This document shows positions 37,543 through 46,503 of a stretch of 64,000 nucleotides of DNA, piece after piece. The position numbers and the translations under genes were made by a program. Position 1 is the stretch's first letter; every line of letters starts with the position of its first letter. Below the pieces are notes generated by a model that had not been told where the DNA came from, made no database searches, and was given only the letters and a program-made list of their open reading frames with translations. Location: positions 158,823 through 222,822 of the forward strand of contig NZ_JAAZQX010000001.1 of NCBI RefSeq assembly GCF_012371325.1, in the 5' to 3' direction. The DNA comes from Acinetobacter sp. A2 (GTDB taxonomy: Bacteria > Pseudomonadota > Gammaproteobacteria > Pseudomonadales > Moraxellaceae).

Positions 37543-37562
37543 TTTAGAGTATTTACTCTAAA
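37543..37562. promoter_or_regulatory. Candidate TetR operator palindrome
   Basis: TTTAGAGTATTTACTCTAAA: perfect 9-bp arms with a 2-bp centre, in the 100-bp divergent region between the aldehyde dehydrogenase and TetR genes. Size, symmetry and place fit a TetR-family operator controlling both promoters. Confidence 0.75.
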
Positions 37563-37620
37563 CAGTCAAGTGACTTTATGTTTTCGCTCCCCCAAATTTT
37601 AAAGAATGGTTGTTTTTAGG

Positions 37621-38322
37621 ATGTCACAAACCAAAACGTTGAAAACCAAAGAACGTATTTTGCAATTGAGTTTGCAATTGTTTAACGAGCGTGGTGAGCG
37701 TTCAGTTACAACCAATCATATTGCGGCTGAATTGGGCATGAGCCCAGGGAATTTGTATTACCATTTCCGCAATAAGAACGAAATTATTAAAGAGTTGATG
37801 GAGCAATACCAGCAGGAAACTTTAGAAATGTTGGCCTTACCTGAAAGCCGTGGGTTGGATGCCAACGATAAAATTCGTTATTTTCAGGTACTCAGTAGTC
37901 AGTTATGGGCCTATCGTTTTTTGCATCGTGATGTCTATCACTTGGTCGAAACCAATGAAGATTTCCGCAAAATGTATCCGCGTTTTGCAGGGCAGGTCAT
38001 GCAGCAGGGGCAGAAAATTTATCAGGCCTTTGTGGATGCAGGACTCATGCAAATGACCGAGTCGGAAATTGAAGCCTTAATTATTAATATCTGGATTGTG
38101 CTGACCAACTGGACCAACTTCTTATATATGTCGGGTCACATTACCGATTCCAATCATTTAGAAGAAAAATGGGTATGGCAGGCTTTGCGTCAAATGTTGT
38201 TCCTTGAGGGGGCATATTTACGTGGTGAAAGCCGTGCGACTTATGAGCGATTATTGGAAACATTGGGTTCATCTGAACTGTTTGCAAGTTTATCATCCAG
38301 TAAAAATACCCAAGCCGACTAA
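37621..38322 (+). CDS. TetR-family transcriptional regulator
   Basis: Start taken at 37621 (MSQTKTLKTKERILQLSLQL, 233 residues); an in-frame ATG at 37606 would add five residues and is also possible. The N-terminal HTH is at about residues 28-50 (TTNHIAAELGMSPGNLYYHF), followed by NKNEIIKELM. The ligand domain contains RFLHRDVYHLVETNEDFR and resembles the lipid/aldehyde-responsive TetR group often found beside such dehydrogenases. It probably represses the divergent aldehyde dehydrogenase gene and itself through the palindrome at 37543-37562. Confidence 0.88.
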   Translation: MSQTKTLKTKERILQLSLQLFNERGERSVTTNHIAAELGMSPGNLYYHFRNKNEIIKELMEQYQQETLEMLALPESRGLDANDKIRYFQVLSSQLWAYRFLHRDVYHLVETNEDFRKMYPRFAGQVMQQGQKIYQAFVDAGLMQMTESEIEALIINIWIVLTNWTNFLYMSGHITDSNHLEEKWVWQALRQMLFLEGAYLRGESRATYERLLETLGSSELFASLSSSKNTQAD

Positions 38323-38413
38323 GCGGCTGTGAATGGCTATTTAGAATGTCTGAGAAACGCGTTAGAATACTCGGCTTGTTTTTCAATTTAACCAAGTAGT
38401 GACTTAAAACAAC

Positions 38414-39280
38414 ATGAATATGACGACTGCGAATACTGCACGTTTACTGATTACCTGTGAAGATAAACCGGGTATTGTGCAGGCTGTATCAAGCTTTTTG
38501 TATCATCAGGGAGCTAACATTACTGCGCTTGATCAATACGCAACAGAAGCACAGGGCGGGCGTTATTTCATGCGGGTTGAGTTTGAGCTGGATCATTTGC
38601 AAAGCCGTAAAGAAAGCTTATTGCAAACGTTTGCATCTAACGTGGCAGAACGCTATGACATGCAGTGGCGTTTGGCCTTAGTCAGCGATGTGAAAAAAGT
38701 CGGCATTTTGGTGTCTAAAGTCGATCATGCTTTGCTTGAGTTGTTATGGCGTCATTCACGTGGCGGTTTACCGTGTGAAATTACCAAAGTAGTGTCGAAC
38801 CATGACACATTGCGTGAAGCGGTAGAAAATTTTGGTATCCCATTTGAAGTGGTACCTGTAAATAAAGAAAATAAACGTGAAGCTTATGCTCAAATTGATG
38901 AATTGATGCAAGGCAATGATTTGCTGGTATTGGCGCGTTATATGCAAATTCTGGATGAAGAGTTTGTGTCTAAGTGGGAAATGAAAGTGATCAATATTCA
39001 CCACTCTTTCTTGCCGGCCTTTGTGGGAGCAAACCCGTACAAACAAGCCTATGAAAAAGGCGTGAAGTTGATTGGTGCAACGGCACACTACGTGACTGCA
39101 GACCTAGACCAAGGCCCGATTATTGAGCAAGATGTAGAGCGTGTAAACCATGACTTTACGGTAGATCAGTTGCGCGAATTGGGGCAGGACGTTGAACGTA
39201 ATGTACTGGCTCGTGCAGTCAAATGGCATTTAGAAGACCGTATTATTGTAGATGGCAACAAAACTGTTGTATTTCAATAG
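38414..39280 (+). CDS. purU: Formyltetrahydrofolate deformylase
   Basis: Hydrolyses 10-formyl-tetrahydrofolate to formate and tetrahydrofolate, balancing one-carbon pools and supplying formate for PurT. It is 288 residues long. The N-terminal ACT domain (ARLLITCEDKPGIVQAVSSF) is at residues 8-85. The formyltransferase domain starts near residue 93 (KKVGILVSKVDHALLELLW). The catalytic region is NIHHSFLPAFVGANPY, with the Asp in DLDQGPIIEQDV. It is a single-gene unit with its own terminator. Confidence 0.97.
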   Translation: MNMTTANTARLLITCEDKPGIVQAVSSFLYHQGANITALDQYATEAQGGRYFMRVEFELDHLQSRKESLLQTFASNVAERYDMQWRLALVSDVKKVGILVSKVDHALLELLWRHSRGGLPCEITKVVSNHDTLREAVENFGIPFEVVPVNKENKREAYAQIDELMQGNDLLVLARYMQILDEEFVSKWEMKVINIHHSFLPAFVGANPYKQAYEKGVKLIGATAHYVTADLDQGPIIEQDVERVNHDFTVDQLRELGQDVERNVLARAVKWHLEDRIIVDGNKTVVFQ

Positions 39281-39306
39281 GGTGTAAAGCCATCTCAAGA
39301 TTGAAC

Positions 39307-39336
39307 AAAAAACATGCCGTCTAGGCATGTTTTTTT
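39307..39336 (+). terminator. purU terminator
   Basis: Stem AAAAAACATGCC / GGCATGTTTTTT with loop GTCTA. Confidence 0.92.
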
Positions 39337-39429
39337 ATACTATAATTGTAATGTTATAACATTTATTTTAATTGTGTATTAATAAGCATAATGTGTGATT
39401 GTTCACATGTGTTATTAAAAAATAGTTGC

Positions 39430-39450
39430 AAATGAAAACACTTCTCATTT
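39430..39450. promoter_or_regulatory. Fur-box-like operator upstream of tonB
   Basis: Arms AAATGAAAA and TTCTCATTT around CAC: a 21-bp inverted repeat with a single mismatch, resembling the Fur consensus. It lies about 90 bp upstream of tonB, whose operon is iron-repressed in many gammaproteobacteria. Confidence 0.6.
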
Positions 39451-39541
39451 ATTATTGCGTTACTTTAATTGTGCTAACCGATCAGTTTGATCGTATAAGC
39501 TGTGATGGTTTGGCAATTGCTTTTCAAGGTCGCTGACTTTA

Positions 39542-40327
39542 ATGAACCAATCTCCCAACGCTATGACGCATACATCCCACACCATGAAAAAGAAAGTTGT
39601 AACAGCTTTAGCCGTGGTTGCATTGGGACACGTGGGCGTGTTGTGGGCATTGGGGCAGATGCCAACCCCAAGCTTAAAGCCAATAGAAAAAGAACCTTTA
39701 AAAGTCCGCTTTGTAAAAATTCAAGAACCTCCAAAACCTTTGCCGCCACAACCTAAAGCTGAGCCGCAACCAGAAAAACCAAAACCGCAGCCAGTGAAAG
39801 AAGTGCCAGTGGTAGAAAAACCGTTACCACCGCCACCTAAAAAAGTGGAAAAAGTACAGCAGGTGAAAAAAGCGGAAGCGCCTAAGCCTGTGGCAAAACC
39901 CGTAGAAAAACCTGTCGAGCGTGTTGTGAAACCTGCACCTGTAGCGACAGTGACTGAAACTAAGGTGGTACAAGCCGCACCTAAACCAACTCCTGCGCCT
40001 GTTGCACCCGCACCTGTCGTGCCAGCCGCACCTAAAACAGTTTCAATTGGTGGGTCAGGGGTGCAATGGAGTCGCTCACCAAAACCAACTTATAGTAACC
40101 GCGATTTACAAGGTGAAACCCGAACAGTGGTAGTTCTCATTGAGGCCAATGAAAAAGGCGCAATTACCCATGCACAAATCACCCGTTCCAGTGGTTTACC
40201 TGCTTTAGATCAAAAGATTTTACGCGCTGTGCGTAGTGCAAAATTCAAACCGTACAAAGAAAATGGCGTTGCTTATCCAATTCGTGCTGAGCAGCCTTTT
40301 GAATTGACATTGAACCCTAACGGCTAA
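39542..40327 (+). CDS. tonB: TonB energy-transducing protein
   Basis: Protein of 261 residues. A short cytoplasmic start and one membrane helix (VVTALAVVALGHVGVLWAL, about 19-38) are followed by a long Pro/Lys/Glu-rich periplasmic spacer (about 55-165). The C-terminal TonB domain is at about 175-261 (VQWSRSPKPTYSN, TRTVVVLIEANEKGAITHAQ, LDQKILRAVRSAKFKPYKENG). It transfers proton-motive energy from ExbB-ExbD to outer-membrane receptors. In-frame ATGs at 39563 and 39584 are alternative starts. It is the first gene of tonB-exbB-exbD behind a Fur-box-like site. Confidence 0.95.
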   Translation: MNQSPNAMTHTSHTMKKKVVTALAVVALGHVGVLWALGQMPTPSLKPIEKEPLKVRFVKIQEPPKPLPPQPKAEPQPEKPKPQPVKEVPVVEKPLPPPPKKVEKVQQVKKAEAPKPVAKPVEKPVERVVKPAPVATVTETKVVQAAPKPTPAPVAPAPVVPAAPKTVSIGGSGVQWSRSPKPTYSNRDLQGETRTVVVLIEANEKGAITHAQITRSSGLPALDQKILRAVRSAKFKPYKENGVAYPIRAEQPFELTLNPNG

Positions 40328-40346
40328 CCTTAACAGGAGTTCGAGT

Positions 40347-40970
40347 ATGAACTTTTCCGTCTATTGGCAACATGCAGATGCAGTCAGCAAAACACTGTAT
40401 TTCGTGTTATTGGCGATGTCGATTGCGACATGGACCATCTTCGCATTACGTTTGATGGGCACGCGCCAATTGAAGCAACAAGCTTATGCTCAACTGTCTC
40501 AGGCTTTAAATCAGCTTAAGGCAAAACTGGCGCCACTAAGTTTTGAACAGCGCAAAGCGGTTGCAGAACAGGCCCTATTGCGTCAAATTTCTGTAGAAAA
40601 AGCATCGGCAGAAAAAGGGGTGTCGGTATTGGGTACAATTGCCTCACTTGCACCGTTTGTCGGTTTATTCGGTACGGTTTGGGGAATTTTCCATGCACTG
40701 GTTGCCGTAGGTAAAAGTGGGCAGGCAGGACTGGCACAAGTCGCAACCCCAGTGGGTGAAGCTTTAATTATGACAGGCTTTGGTTTGGCAGTCGCAATTC
40801 CAGCAGTGATTGCCTACAACATTTGCTCACGCGTGAACCGTACCTTATCGAACAATCTGCAAGATCATGCACACAGCTTGTTGATTGATACCATGTTGCA
40901 GCAAGATTCATCTGTGCAAAAAACAGAAGTGAAAGCAACACAACAAAGTTTGGTGGGAGGTCAGGTTTAA
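40347..40970 (+). CDS. exbB: ExbB, MotA/TolQ/ExbB proton channel
   Basis: Inner-membrane protein of 207 residues with three helices: about 14-34 (TLYFVLLAMSIATWTIFAL), 98-120 (LGTIASLAPFVGLFGTVWGI) and 145-165 (LIMTGFGLAVAIPAVIAYN). The central motif APFVGLFGTVWGIFHALV is diagnostic. It forms the proton channel with ExbD. An AGGAG ribosome site precedes the ATG. Its stop overlaps the exbD start by one base. Confidence 0.96.
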   Translation: MNFSVYWQHADAVSKTLYFVLLAMSIATWTIFALRLMGTRQLKQQAYAQLSQALNQLKAKLAPLSFEQRKAVAEQALLRQISVEKASAEKGVSVLGTIASLAPFVGLFGTVWGIFHALVAVGKSGQAGLAQVATPVGEALIMTGFGLAVAIPAVIAYNICSRVNRTLSNNLQDHAHSLLIDTMLQQDSSVQKTEVKATQQSLVGGQV

Positions 40971-41374
40971 TGGCTTTTCAATTGGGTGAAGACAACGACT
41001 CAGGCATGAATGAGATGAACCTCATTCCCCTGATCGACATTATGTTGGTATTGATGATCATCTTTTTGGTGACAGCGACCGTTGCCAACCCATCTATACC
41101 ATTAACCTTGCCGCAAACGACTGCAGAGATTGTCGATTTACCACCTGAGCAAATTCAGGTCAGTATCAATGCCAATGGTGAAGTGGCGTGGGATGATCAA
41201 ATTATTAGCTTAGATGAGTTGCAAACCCGCTTTAACAGCGCCAGTCAGCAAGCTCAGCAACCAACGGTGGTGTTAAGAGCCGACAAAGAAGCGCGTTATG
41301 ATACTGTAGCGCAAGTGATGTCACGTGCGAGTGAAGCCGGACTCAGTGATATTGCTTTTGCAACAGACGATTAA
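40970..41374 (+). CDS. exbD: ExbD, biopolymer transport protein
   Basis: Protein of 134 residues. One N-terminal helix carries the channel Asp in NLIPLIDIMLVLMIIFLV (residues 17-34), and a periplasmic domain follows (PEQIQVSINANGEVAWDDQ, PTVVLRADKEARYDTVAQVM). The A of its ATG is the last base of the exbB TAA, so translation is probably coupled. It ends the tonB operon. Confidence 0.96.
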   Translation: MAFQLGEDNDSGMNEMNLIPLIDIMLVLMIIFLVTATVANPSIPLTLPQTTAEIVDLPPEQIQVSINANGEVAWDDQIISLDELQTRFNSASQQAQQPTVVLRADKEARYDTVAQVMSRASEAGLSDIAFATDD

Positions 41375-41395
41375 GCCCATATCTTATTTAAAATT

Positions 41396-41421
41396 AGCGA
41401 TCTTTTAAGGTCGCTTTTTTT
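41396..41421 (+). terminator. exbD terminator
   Basis: Stem AGCGATC / GGTCGCT (one G-T pair) with a TTTTAA loop and a run of seven Ts. Confidence 0.88.
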
Positions 41422-41544
41422 ATGCGAACTCACGCATAATGCCAAAATATTTCACCTACTCAAGCGTATTTAATCAACCAAGCTATTTGGGTTGAGTTCG
41501 CCGCTTATTTGAAAGTCTATTTTTTGTTTAAATCAGGTTCAGCC

Positions 41545-42474
41545 ATGAGTTCACGCCAAGCACTGGATGCAAAAGCCAGTAGTATGATGCTTATTTTGTG
41601 CGTCTTTTGGGGTTTACAACAAGTGGTGCTGAAGCTGGCCGCACCTGATATTTCTCCATTAATGCAATTGGCATTACGCTCAGGTTTATCTGCCATCATG
41701 GTGTTGCCTTTGTTGTGGATGGCAAGAAATACGCAATTGCTTGCAGCGCAATATGTGTATCCCGGCATATTGGTCGGGGTGTTGTTTGCCGCAGAATTTT
41801 TTATGCTAGGGCAAGCTATTCAATATACCTCTGCCTCGCACGTGGTGGTTTTACTATATACCGCACCTATTTTTGTGGCTTTAGGCTTACATTGGAAACT
41901 ACCTGCAGAGCAGTTATCTCCTTTGCAGTGGAGCGGAATTATTTTGGCTTTTGTCGGGATTGCGGTTACGTTTTTGTGGCGTGCTGAATCTCAACAGCAA
42001 GACTTCAGCCAAATGCTTTTTGGTGATTTACTGGCCTTAAGTGCAGGTATGCTTTGGGCAGCCACCACGATAGCTGTACGTTTAAGCCGTTTGTCTGAAG
42101 CACCTGCAACGCAAACCCTGTTTTATCAATTGGTAGGTGGCTTTCTGATTTTATTGCCTATGGCGTATGCACTCGGGCAAGCAGACATTCATTGGACTGC
42201 TATTGCATGGGCAAGTTTGGTTTTTCATGCTGTGTTGATTTCATTTATTAGCTATTTGGCTTGGTTTTGGTTGTTGAAGCAATATTTAGCCTCTAGCTTA
42301 GGCGTATTTTCATTTTTAACCCCTTTATTCGGGGTGTTGTTTGGTGTTTGGTTATTGAATGAAAGTCTGAGTCAAAGTTTTATCGTCGGGGCAATTTTGG
42401 TCATGTTGGGCGTGTTGATGGTCAATGCACAAGGTTGGTTTAAAAATAAAACTCAGGTAAAGCAAAGCAAATAA
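41545..42474 (+). CDS. DMT-superfamily EamA transporter
   Basis: Membrane protein of about 309 residues from ATG 41545, which has AGG 8 nt upstream; a TTG reading from 41509 is less likely. It has ten hydrophobic helices in two EamA repeats: LILCVFWGLQQVVLKLAAPD begins the first, and GDLLALSAGMLWAATTIAVR begins the second. Members export metabolites or amino acids; the substrate cannot be predicted. It is monocistronic and convergent with the YihY gene. Confidence 0.88.
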   Translation: MSSRQALDAKASSMMLILCVFWGLQQVVLKLAAPDISPLMQLALRSGLSAIMVLPLLWMARNTQLLAAQYVYPGILVGVLFAAEFFMLGQAIQYTSASHVVVLLYTAPIFVALGLHWKLPAEQLSPLQWSGIILAFVGIAVTFLWRAESQQQDFSQMLFGDLLALSAGMLWAATTIAVRLSRLSEAPATQTLFYQLVGGFLILLPMAYALGQADIHWTAIAWASLVFHAVLISFISYLAWFWLLKQYLASSLGVFSFLTPLFGVLFGVWLLNESLSQSFIVGAILVMLGVLMVNAQGWFKNKTQVKQSK

Positions 42475-42537
42475 GCTGTGCTGCTCGGTTTGAATTCGGT
42501 TGGGTTGTGGTTTGGCAGACTTTATCTGCAATCAAGC

Positions 42538-42594
42538 AAAAACCATCTTCAAGCGATTTAGTGAATTGCATACCTAAACTTGAAAATGGTTTTT
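42538..42594. terminator. Bidirectional terminator
   Basis: 16-bp arms AAAAACCATCTTCAAG and CTTGAAAATGGTTTTT with one mismatch and a 25-nt loop, between the convergent EamA and YihY genes. Confidence 0.75.
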
Positions 42595-42624
42595 GCTAAA
42601 AATTGAAATGATCTAGATTAGCCG

Positions 42625-43872
42625 TTATTTCGCTTCAAAAATTTTAGATAACGGAATGGAAAGTTTGGCAGCTAAGTAGTCGTCAGATTCAATTAAAATA
42701 GGCCCTAGTTTTTGCATCCATTCATCATCAGGATACACATTGGCTAACTCCTGACGGCGTGGTAAAGAGTAAGGTAATTTTGAATAAAAACTCCAAAAAT
42801 CCACCTGAGACAAATTACGCACCAACACGAATTCATCATTTTCAGTGCGCTTAATTAAATTTTGTTGTTCCAACATCAATACATAAGATGGCCAGCGTCC
42901 AATTTCATTGCGGCCTAAAACATCCAGTGCTTCTGCCTCGCTCACACTCTCGCCACGCATTTGCTTTTTATAGAACAATTCCAGCAAGTCTAAAAGCATA
43001 AGTAGGGGATGGCATTTTTTTTCTCGACTGGCTTCAAATGCGGTCAGGGCATAACTAATTTCGACACCTAAGAGTACGATGTTCCAAGACAGAAAAATCC
43101 ACAGTAAGAAAATAGGCACAGCCGCAAATGCACCATAAATCAGCTCATAGCTGGTGAAGTTGGACATAATAAAACCAAACAGGTTTTTTAATAATTCAAA
43201 CACCACTGCGCTAAAAACACCTGCAATTAGGGCGGCTTTTACAGGCACACTACGGTTGGGAATCGTCCAGTTTAGAATAAAAAAGCCTAAAACAGTCAGT
43301 GCGAATGAAATCAGCCATAAAATAAACGCACCGTTGAGCTCATAACCTGCAAAGTTATTACTGAGTACATTCATAGATGCCAAAGTGGATGAAATAACAA
43401 AGGCACTGCCCAGCAAAATAGGTCCTAAAGAAATAATGGTCCAATAACGCATAAAACCCATAATGCCACCACGGGTTTCTTTGACACGCCAAATGCGATT
43501 AAACACGGTTTCAATACTGGTCAGCATCATCACTGTGGTAATGAATAAAAACAGAATCCCGATAATCGTGAGGTTGCTAGATTTATCAGTAAAAGCACTT
43601 AAGGCTTTGTCGAATGCGATGGTGGTTTTAGGTAAAAAGTTACTGTAAATCAGCTGTTGTAATTGTTGGCGTGCAGGTTCAAGTGCCTTAATGGAAGAGA
43701 TGATCACTAAAAAAACGGTCAGCATCGGCACAACCGCAAACAGGGTGGTGTAGGTTAAAGAACCTGCTTGTTCACGGCAGCGGTCGGCTTCAAAGCGACG
43801 CAGCACAAATAAGACAAATTGAAACCATTTTTTGTCATAGAAGGGCAGTTTCTTTAAATACTCAACAATCAT
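42625..43872 (-). CDS. YihY/BrkB-family membrane protein
   Basis: Inner-membrane protein of 415 residues with about six helices in the first 285 residues, including AGSLTYTTLFAVVPMLTVFL and AFAAVPIFLLWIFLSWNIVL. The family is often called 'virulence factor BrkB' or 'RNase BN', but the RNase BN label is a known mis-annotation and the function is unknown. The C-terminal 130 residues form a cytoplasmic winged-helix-like region (ALDVLGRNEIGRWPSYVLML), which occurs in the longer members of this family. Confidence 0.9.
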   Translation of the reverse strand: MIVEYLKKLPFYDKKWFQFVLFVLRRFEADRCREQAGSLTYTTLFAVVPMLTVFLVIISSIKALEPARQQLQQLIYSNFLPKTTIAFDKALSAFTDKSSNLTIIGILFLFITTVMMLTSIETVFNRIWRVKETRGGIMGFMRYWTIISLGPILLGSAFVISSTLASMNVLSNNFAGYELNGAFILWLISFALTVLGFFILNWTIPNRSVPVKAALIAGVFSAVVFELLKNLFGFIMSNFTSYELIYGAFAAVPIFLLWIFLSWNIVLLGVEISYALTAFEASREKKCHPLLMLLDLLELFYKKQMRGESVSEAEALDVLGRNEIGRWPSYVLMLEQQNLIKRTENDEFVLVRNLSQVDFWSFYSKLPYSLPRRQELANVYPDDEWMQKLGPILIESDDYLAAKLSIPLSKIFEAK

Positions 43873-43981
43873 ACAGTCGCTGTCTCAATTTTTAATCATC
43901 TTTATGTGTTTTCATGTTTAAGCTTAACCAAAAAAGCAGCAAAATACCGTATAGTTTTCATTTTTAGTCTGATTTATTCGC

Positions 43982-44581
43982 ATGATGCAAGCATATATCC
44001 TGGTTTTGTACTTTAGTAAATATGGTTCTACTAAGGAAATGGCACATTTAATTGCCAATGGAGTAGAGGCCAGTGGCATGCCTGTTAAAATTAGAACCGT
44101 ACCCAATATTTCAACTGTTGTACAACAAGCTGAGCCAAGTATTCCAGCAGAAGGCGATATTTACTGTACTTTGGATGATCTGGCCAATTGTTCAGGTTTA
44201 GCCTTAGGTTCGCCAACACGCTTTGGCAATATGGCATCAGAAATGAAATACTTTTGGGATCAAACCACCAGTCTGTGGCTGAATGGTGCGTTACATAATA
44301 AACCTGCCTGTGTGTTTACCTCTTCAGGTTCGATGCATGGCGGACAGGAAAGCACTTTACTGACTATGTTACCGCCACTTTTTCACCATGGCATGATGAT
44401 CATGGGCTTGCACAATGCACATCCTGCGTTATCCAACACCAAGACAGGCGGTACACCGTATGGGGCAACTCATGTGAGTGGCCCACGCCACGATCAGGCT
44501 TTGAGTCAGGATGAAAAAATCTTGTGTGAAGCACAAGGGCAACGTTTAGGCGAAATGGTGAAAAAGTTACAAGGAATGTAA
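43982..44581 (+). CDS. wrbA: NAD(P)H:quinone oxidoreductase WrbA
   Basis: Flavodoxin-like FMN quinone reductase of 199 residues. The FMN phosphate loop is in VLYFSKYGSTKEMAHLIANG. Later motifs are GLALGSPTRFGNMASEMKYF, PACVFTSSGSMHGGQESTLL and TPYGATHVSG. ATG 43985 is an equally possible start, one codon later. Two-electron reduction of quinones avoids semiquinone radicals. It is monocistronic and divergent from the YihY gene. Confidence 0.94.
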   Translation: MMQAYILVLYFSKYGSTKEMAHLIANGVEASGMPVKIRTVPNISTVVQQAEPSIPAEGDIYCTLDDLANCSGLALGSPTRFGNMASEMKYFWDQTTSLWLNGALHNKPACVFTSSGSMHGGQESTLLTMLPPLFHHGMMIMGLHNAHPALSNTKTGGTPYGATHVSGPRHDQALSQDEKILCEAQGQRLGEMVKKLQGM

Positions 44582-44600
44582 TTTTCTGAATCATTAACTC

Positions 44601-44640
44601 AGGTGTAAAACGAATAGAATGTTTTACACCTTGATTGTAT
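44601..44640 (+). terminator. wrbA terminator
   Basis: 11-bp stem AGGTGTAAAAC / GTTTTACACCT with a 9-nt loop and a T-rich tail. Confidence 0.75.
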
Positions 44641-44871
44641 TTGAGCTTCATTGGCTGCGGTAATTTGAGTATTTTTATTTATGCAAAAAAAACAAATTAC
44701 TTTTCACGTAAAATCACTATTTTTAGTGATATTCAGTCTTTCACTTTTCACATTTAATAGCCACTTTAAAAGCAGAATTTTCTGTCACGGTTCACGCAGC
44801 ATTTTTTGTGCAGGTATATGTATTAAGCACAATGGATTGCTGTAAAAATGAGAGATTGAGGAAAAGTGGAA

Positions 44872-45063
44872 ATGAATAAGTTAGTGTTAATTGGTTTAGC
44901 TGTATTGAGTTTAGGCTGTTCGTGGTCGAGTGTAGCTGCAACTGAGATTGTACACAGTCTGAACTTCCCCCAAGAACAACCAGCCCAAAAACAACCTGCA
45001 GAAGTTCAATATTTAGCAGCTCAAAAGCCAGTAATTGCAGCCGAAAATGTACAAGTAAAATAA
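44872..45063 (+). CDS. Small secreted protein
   Basis: Start at ATG 44872 with GAGGA 9 nt upstream; the GTG at 44866 is too close to that site. The product has 63 residues. The signal peptide MNKLVLIGLAVLSLG is followed by CSWSSVAA, which could be read as a lipobox-like Cys or as a signal peptidase I site after VAA. The mature part is short and Gln/Pro/Ala-rich (QEQPAQKQPAEVQYLAAQKP) and probably unstructured in the periplasm. I do not recognise it. Confidence 0.6.
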   Translation: MNKLVLIGLAVLSLGCSWSSVAATEIVHSLNFPQEQPAQKQPAEVQYLAAQKPVIAAENVQVK

Positions 45064-45077
45064 TAAAAAGATGTGAT

Positions 45078-45106
45078 AAAAGTGCTGTTTTATACAGCAC
45101 TTTTTT
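45078..45106. terminator. Bidirectional terminator
   Basis: Stem AAAGTGCTGT / ACAGCACTTT with a TTTAT loop. Flanking A-runs and T-runs serve both convergent genes. Confidence 0.88.
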
Positions 45107-45131
45107 ATATGAAAATCTACGTTTGGTGTGT

Positions 45132-45527
45132 TTAAGATTGGTTTGGTTTGATTTGTTCTTTAAAACGGTGTTTGCATTTCAGACAATGAAAATCAAGAAA
45201 GATATTTTGGTCGACAATTACACCTGCTTTTTTACCAAAGCGATGCCCTAAAAAGCCGCCAGTGATTCCAACACTAATTGCACCTACAAAAGTGCCAATG
45301 GTACCACCCATAATCACCCCAAGAGGCCCTGCCACAGTACCAATTGCAGCACCAATTGATGCACCAGAGGCAGCACCGCCGACGGTTCCAGCCGCTGTTC
45401 CTGCCGAGCCTAATAAGACTCCACCAATTTTTTGTAAGCTTTGTTCATGGTCGCGTTTTTCAACTTGGGTTGAGCCACACTTTGGACAGACGATACTGTG
45501 TTCCATCAACGGATTGTCTTGTGTCAT
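45132..45527 (-). CDS. Zinc-ribbon protein with glycine-zipper membrane segment
   Basis: Protein of 131 residues. A CPKCGS knuckle at residues 14-19 and a CLKCKH knuckle near residue 115 could together form one zinc ribbon. Between them lies a Gly/Ala-rich hydrophobic stretch (about 35-100) with glycine-zipper repeats such as GTAAGTVGGAASGASIGAAI and GPLGVIMGGTIGTFVGAI. The stretch suggests a membrane-inserted hairpin whose two ends meet at the zinc site. Function unknown. The gene is a single unit. Confidence 0.75.
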   Translation of the reverse strand: MTQDNPLMEHSIVCPKCGSTQVEKRDHEQSLQKIGGVLLGSAGTAAGTVGGAASGASIGAAIGTVAGPLGVIMGGTIGTFVGAISVGITGGFLGHRFGKKAGVIVDQNIFLDFHCLKCKHRFKEQIKPNQS

Positions 45528-45800
45528 GACTGTAAAATGCCTTGTACTGATGCTGTTTGCATAACTGCAAGCAGGATGTCAAAAGAGTGAGTAATCTTTC
45601 CCTTCTTTATATTTAAGAGATTTACACACTATTGTTTAAGAGGTTCAGCATGGCGTAGCGCTGTCATTTTGTAAATAAAATATATGTAAATGAGTTGCTT
45701 AAGTTTGCAAAATAATAGGGCTAAAAAAAGAGCGCCGTAGCGCTCTTTTTGAGATTTAATTTTGTGTCATGACTAGATTTATTGCTTCTGCGAGCAAGGC
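45528..45800. other. Intergenic region 3' of xpt
   Basis: Apart from the xpt terminator at 45725-45750 and the promoter area of the zinc-ribbon gene near 45540-45620, I see nothing recognisable here. Confidence 0.5.
45725..45750 (-). terminator. xpt terminator
   Basis: 10-bp stem AAAAGAGCGC / GCGCTCTTTT with loop CGTA and a minus-strand T-run. Confidence 0.9.
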
Positions 45801-46435
<635 letters not shown>

Positions 46436-46503
46436 AAAAAATGCAAGAACAATTTACCAAATGGTGAATAGCTGCCGAGTTTGCTCAGCAGCTATGTTGA
46501 GAA

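Noticed and set aside
44681..44845. Short reading frame of 54 codons with a hydrophobic start and three cysteines between wrbA and the small secreted protein
   Set aside because: No ribosome site, low-complexity composition and no recognisable family; it is more likely chance in an AT-rich gap.
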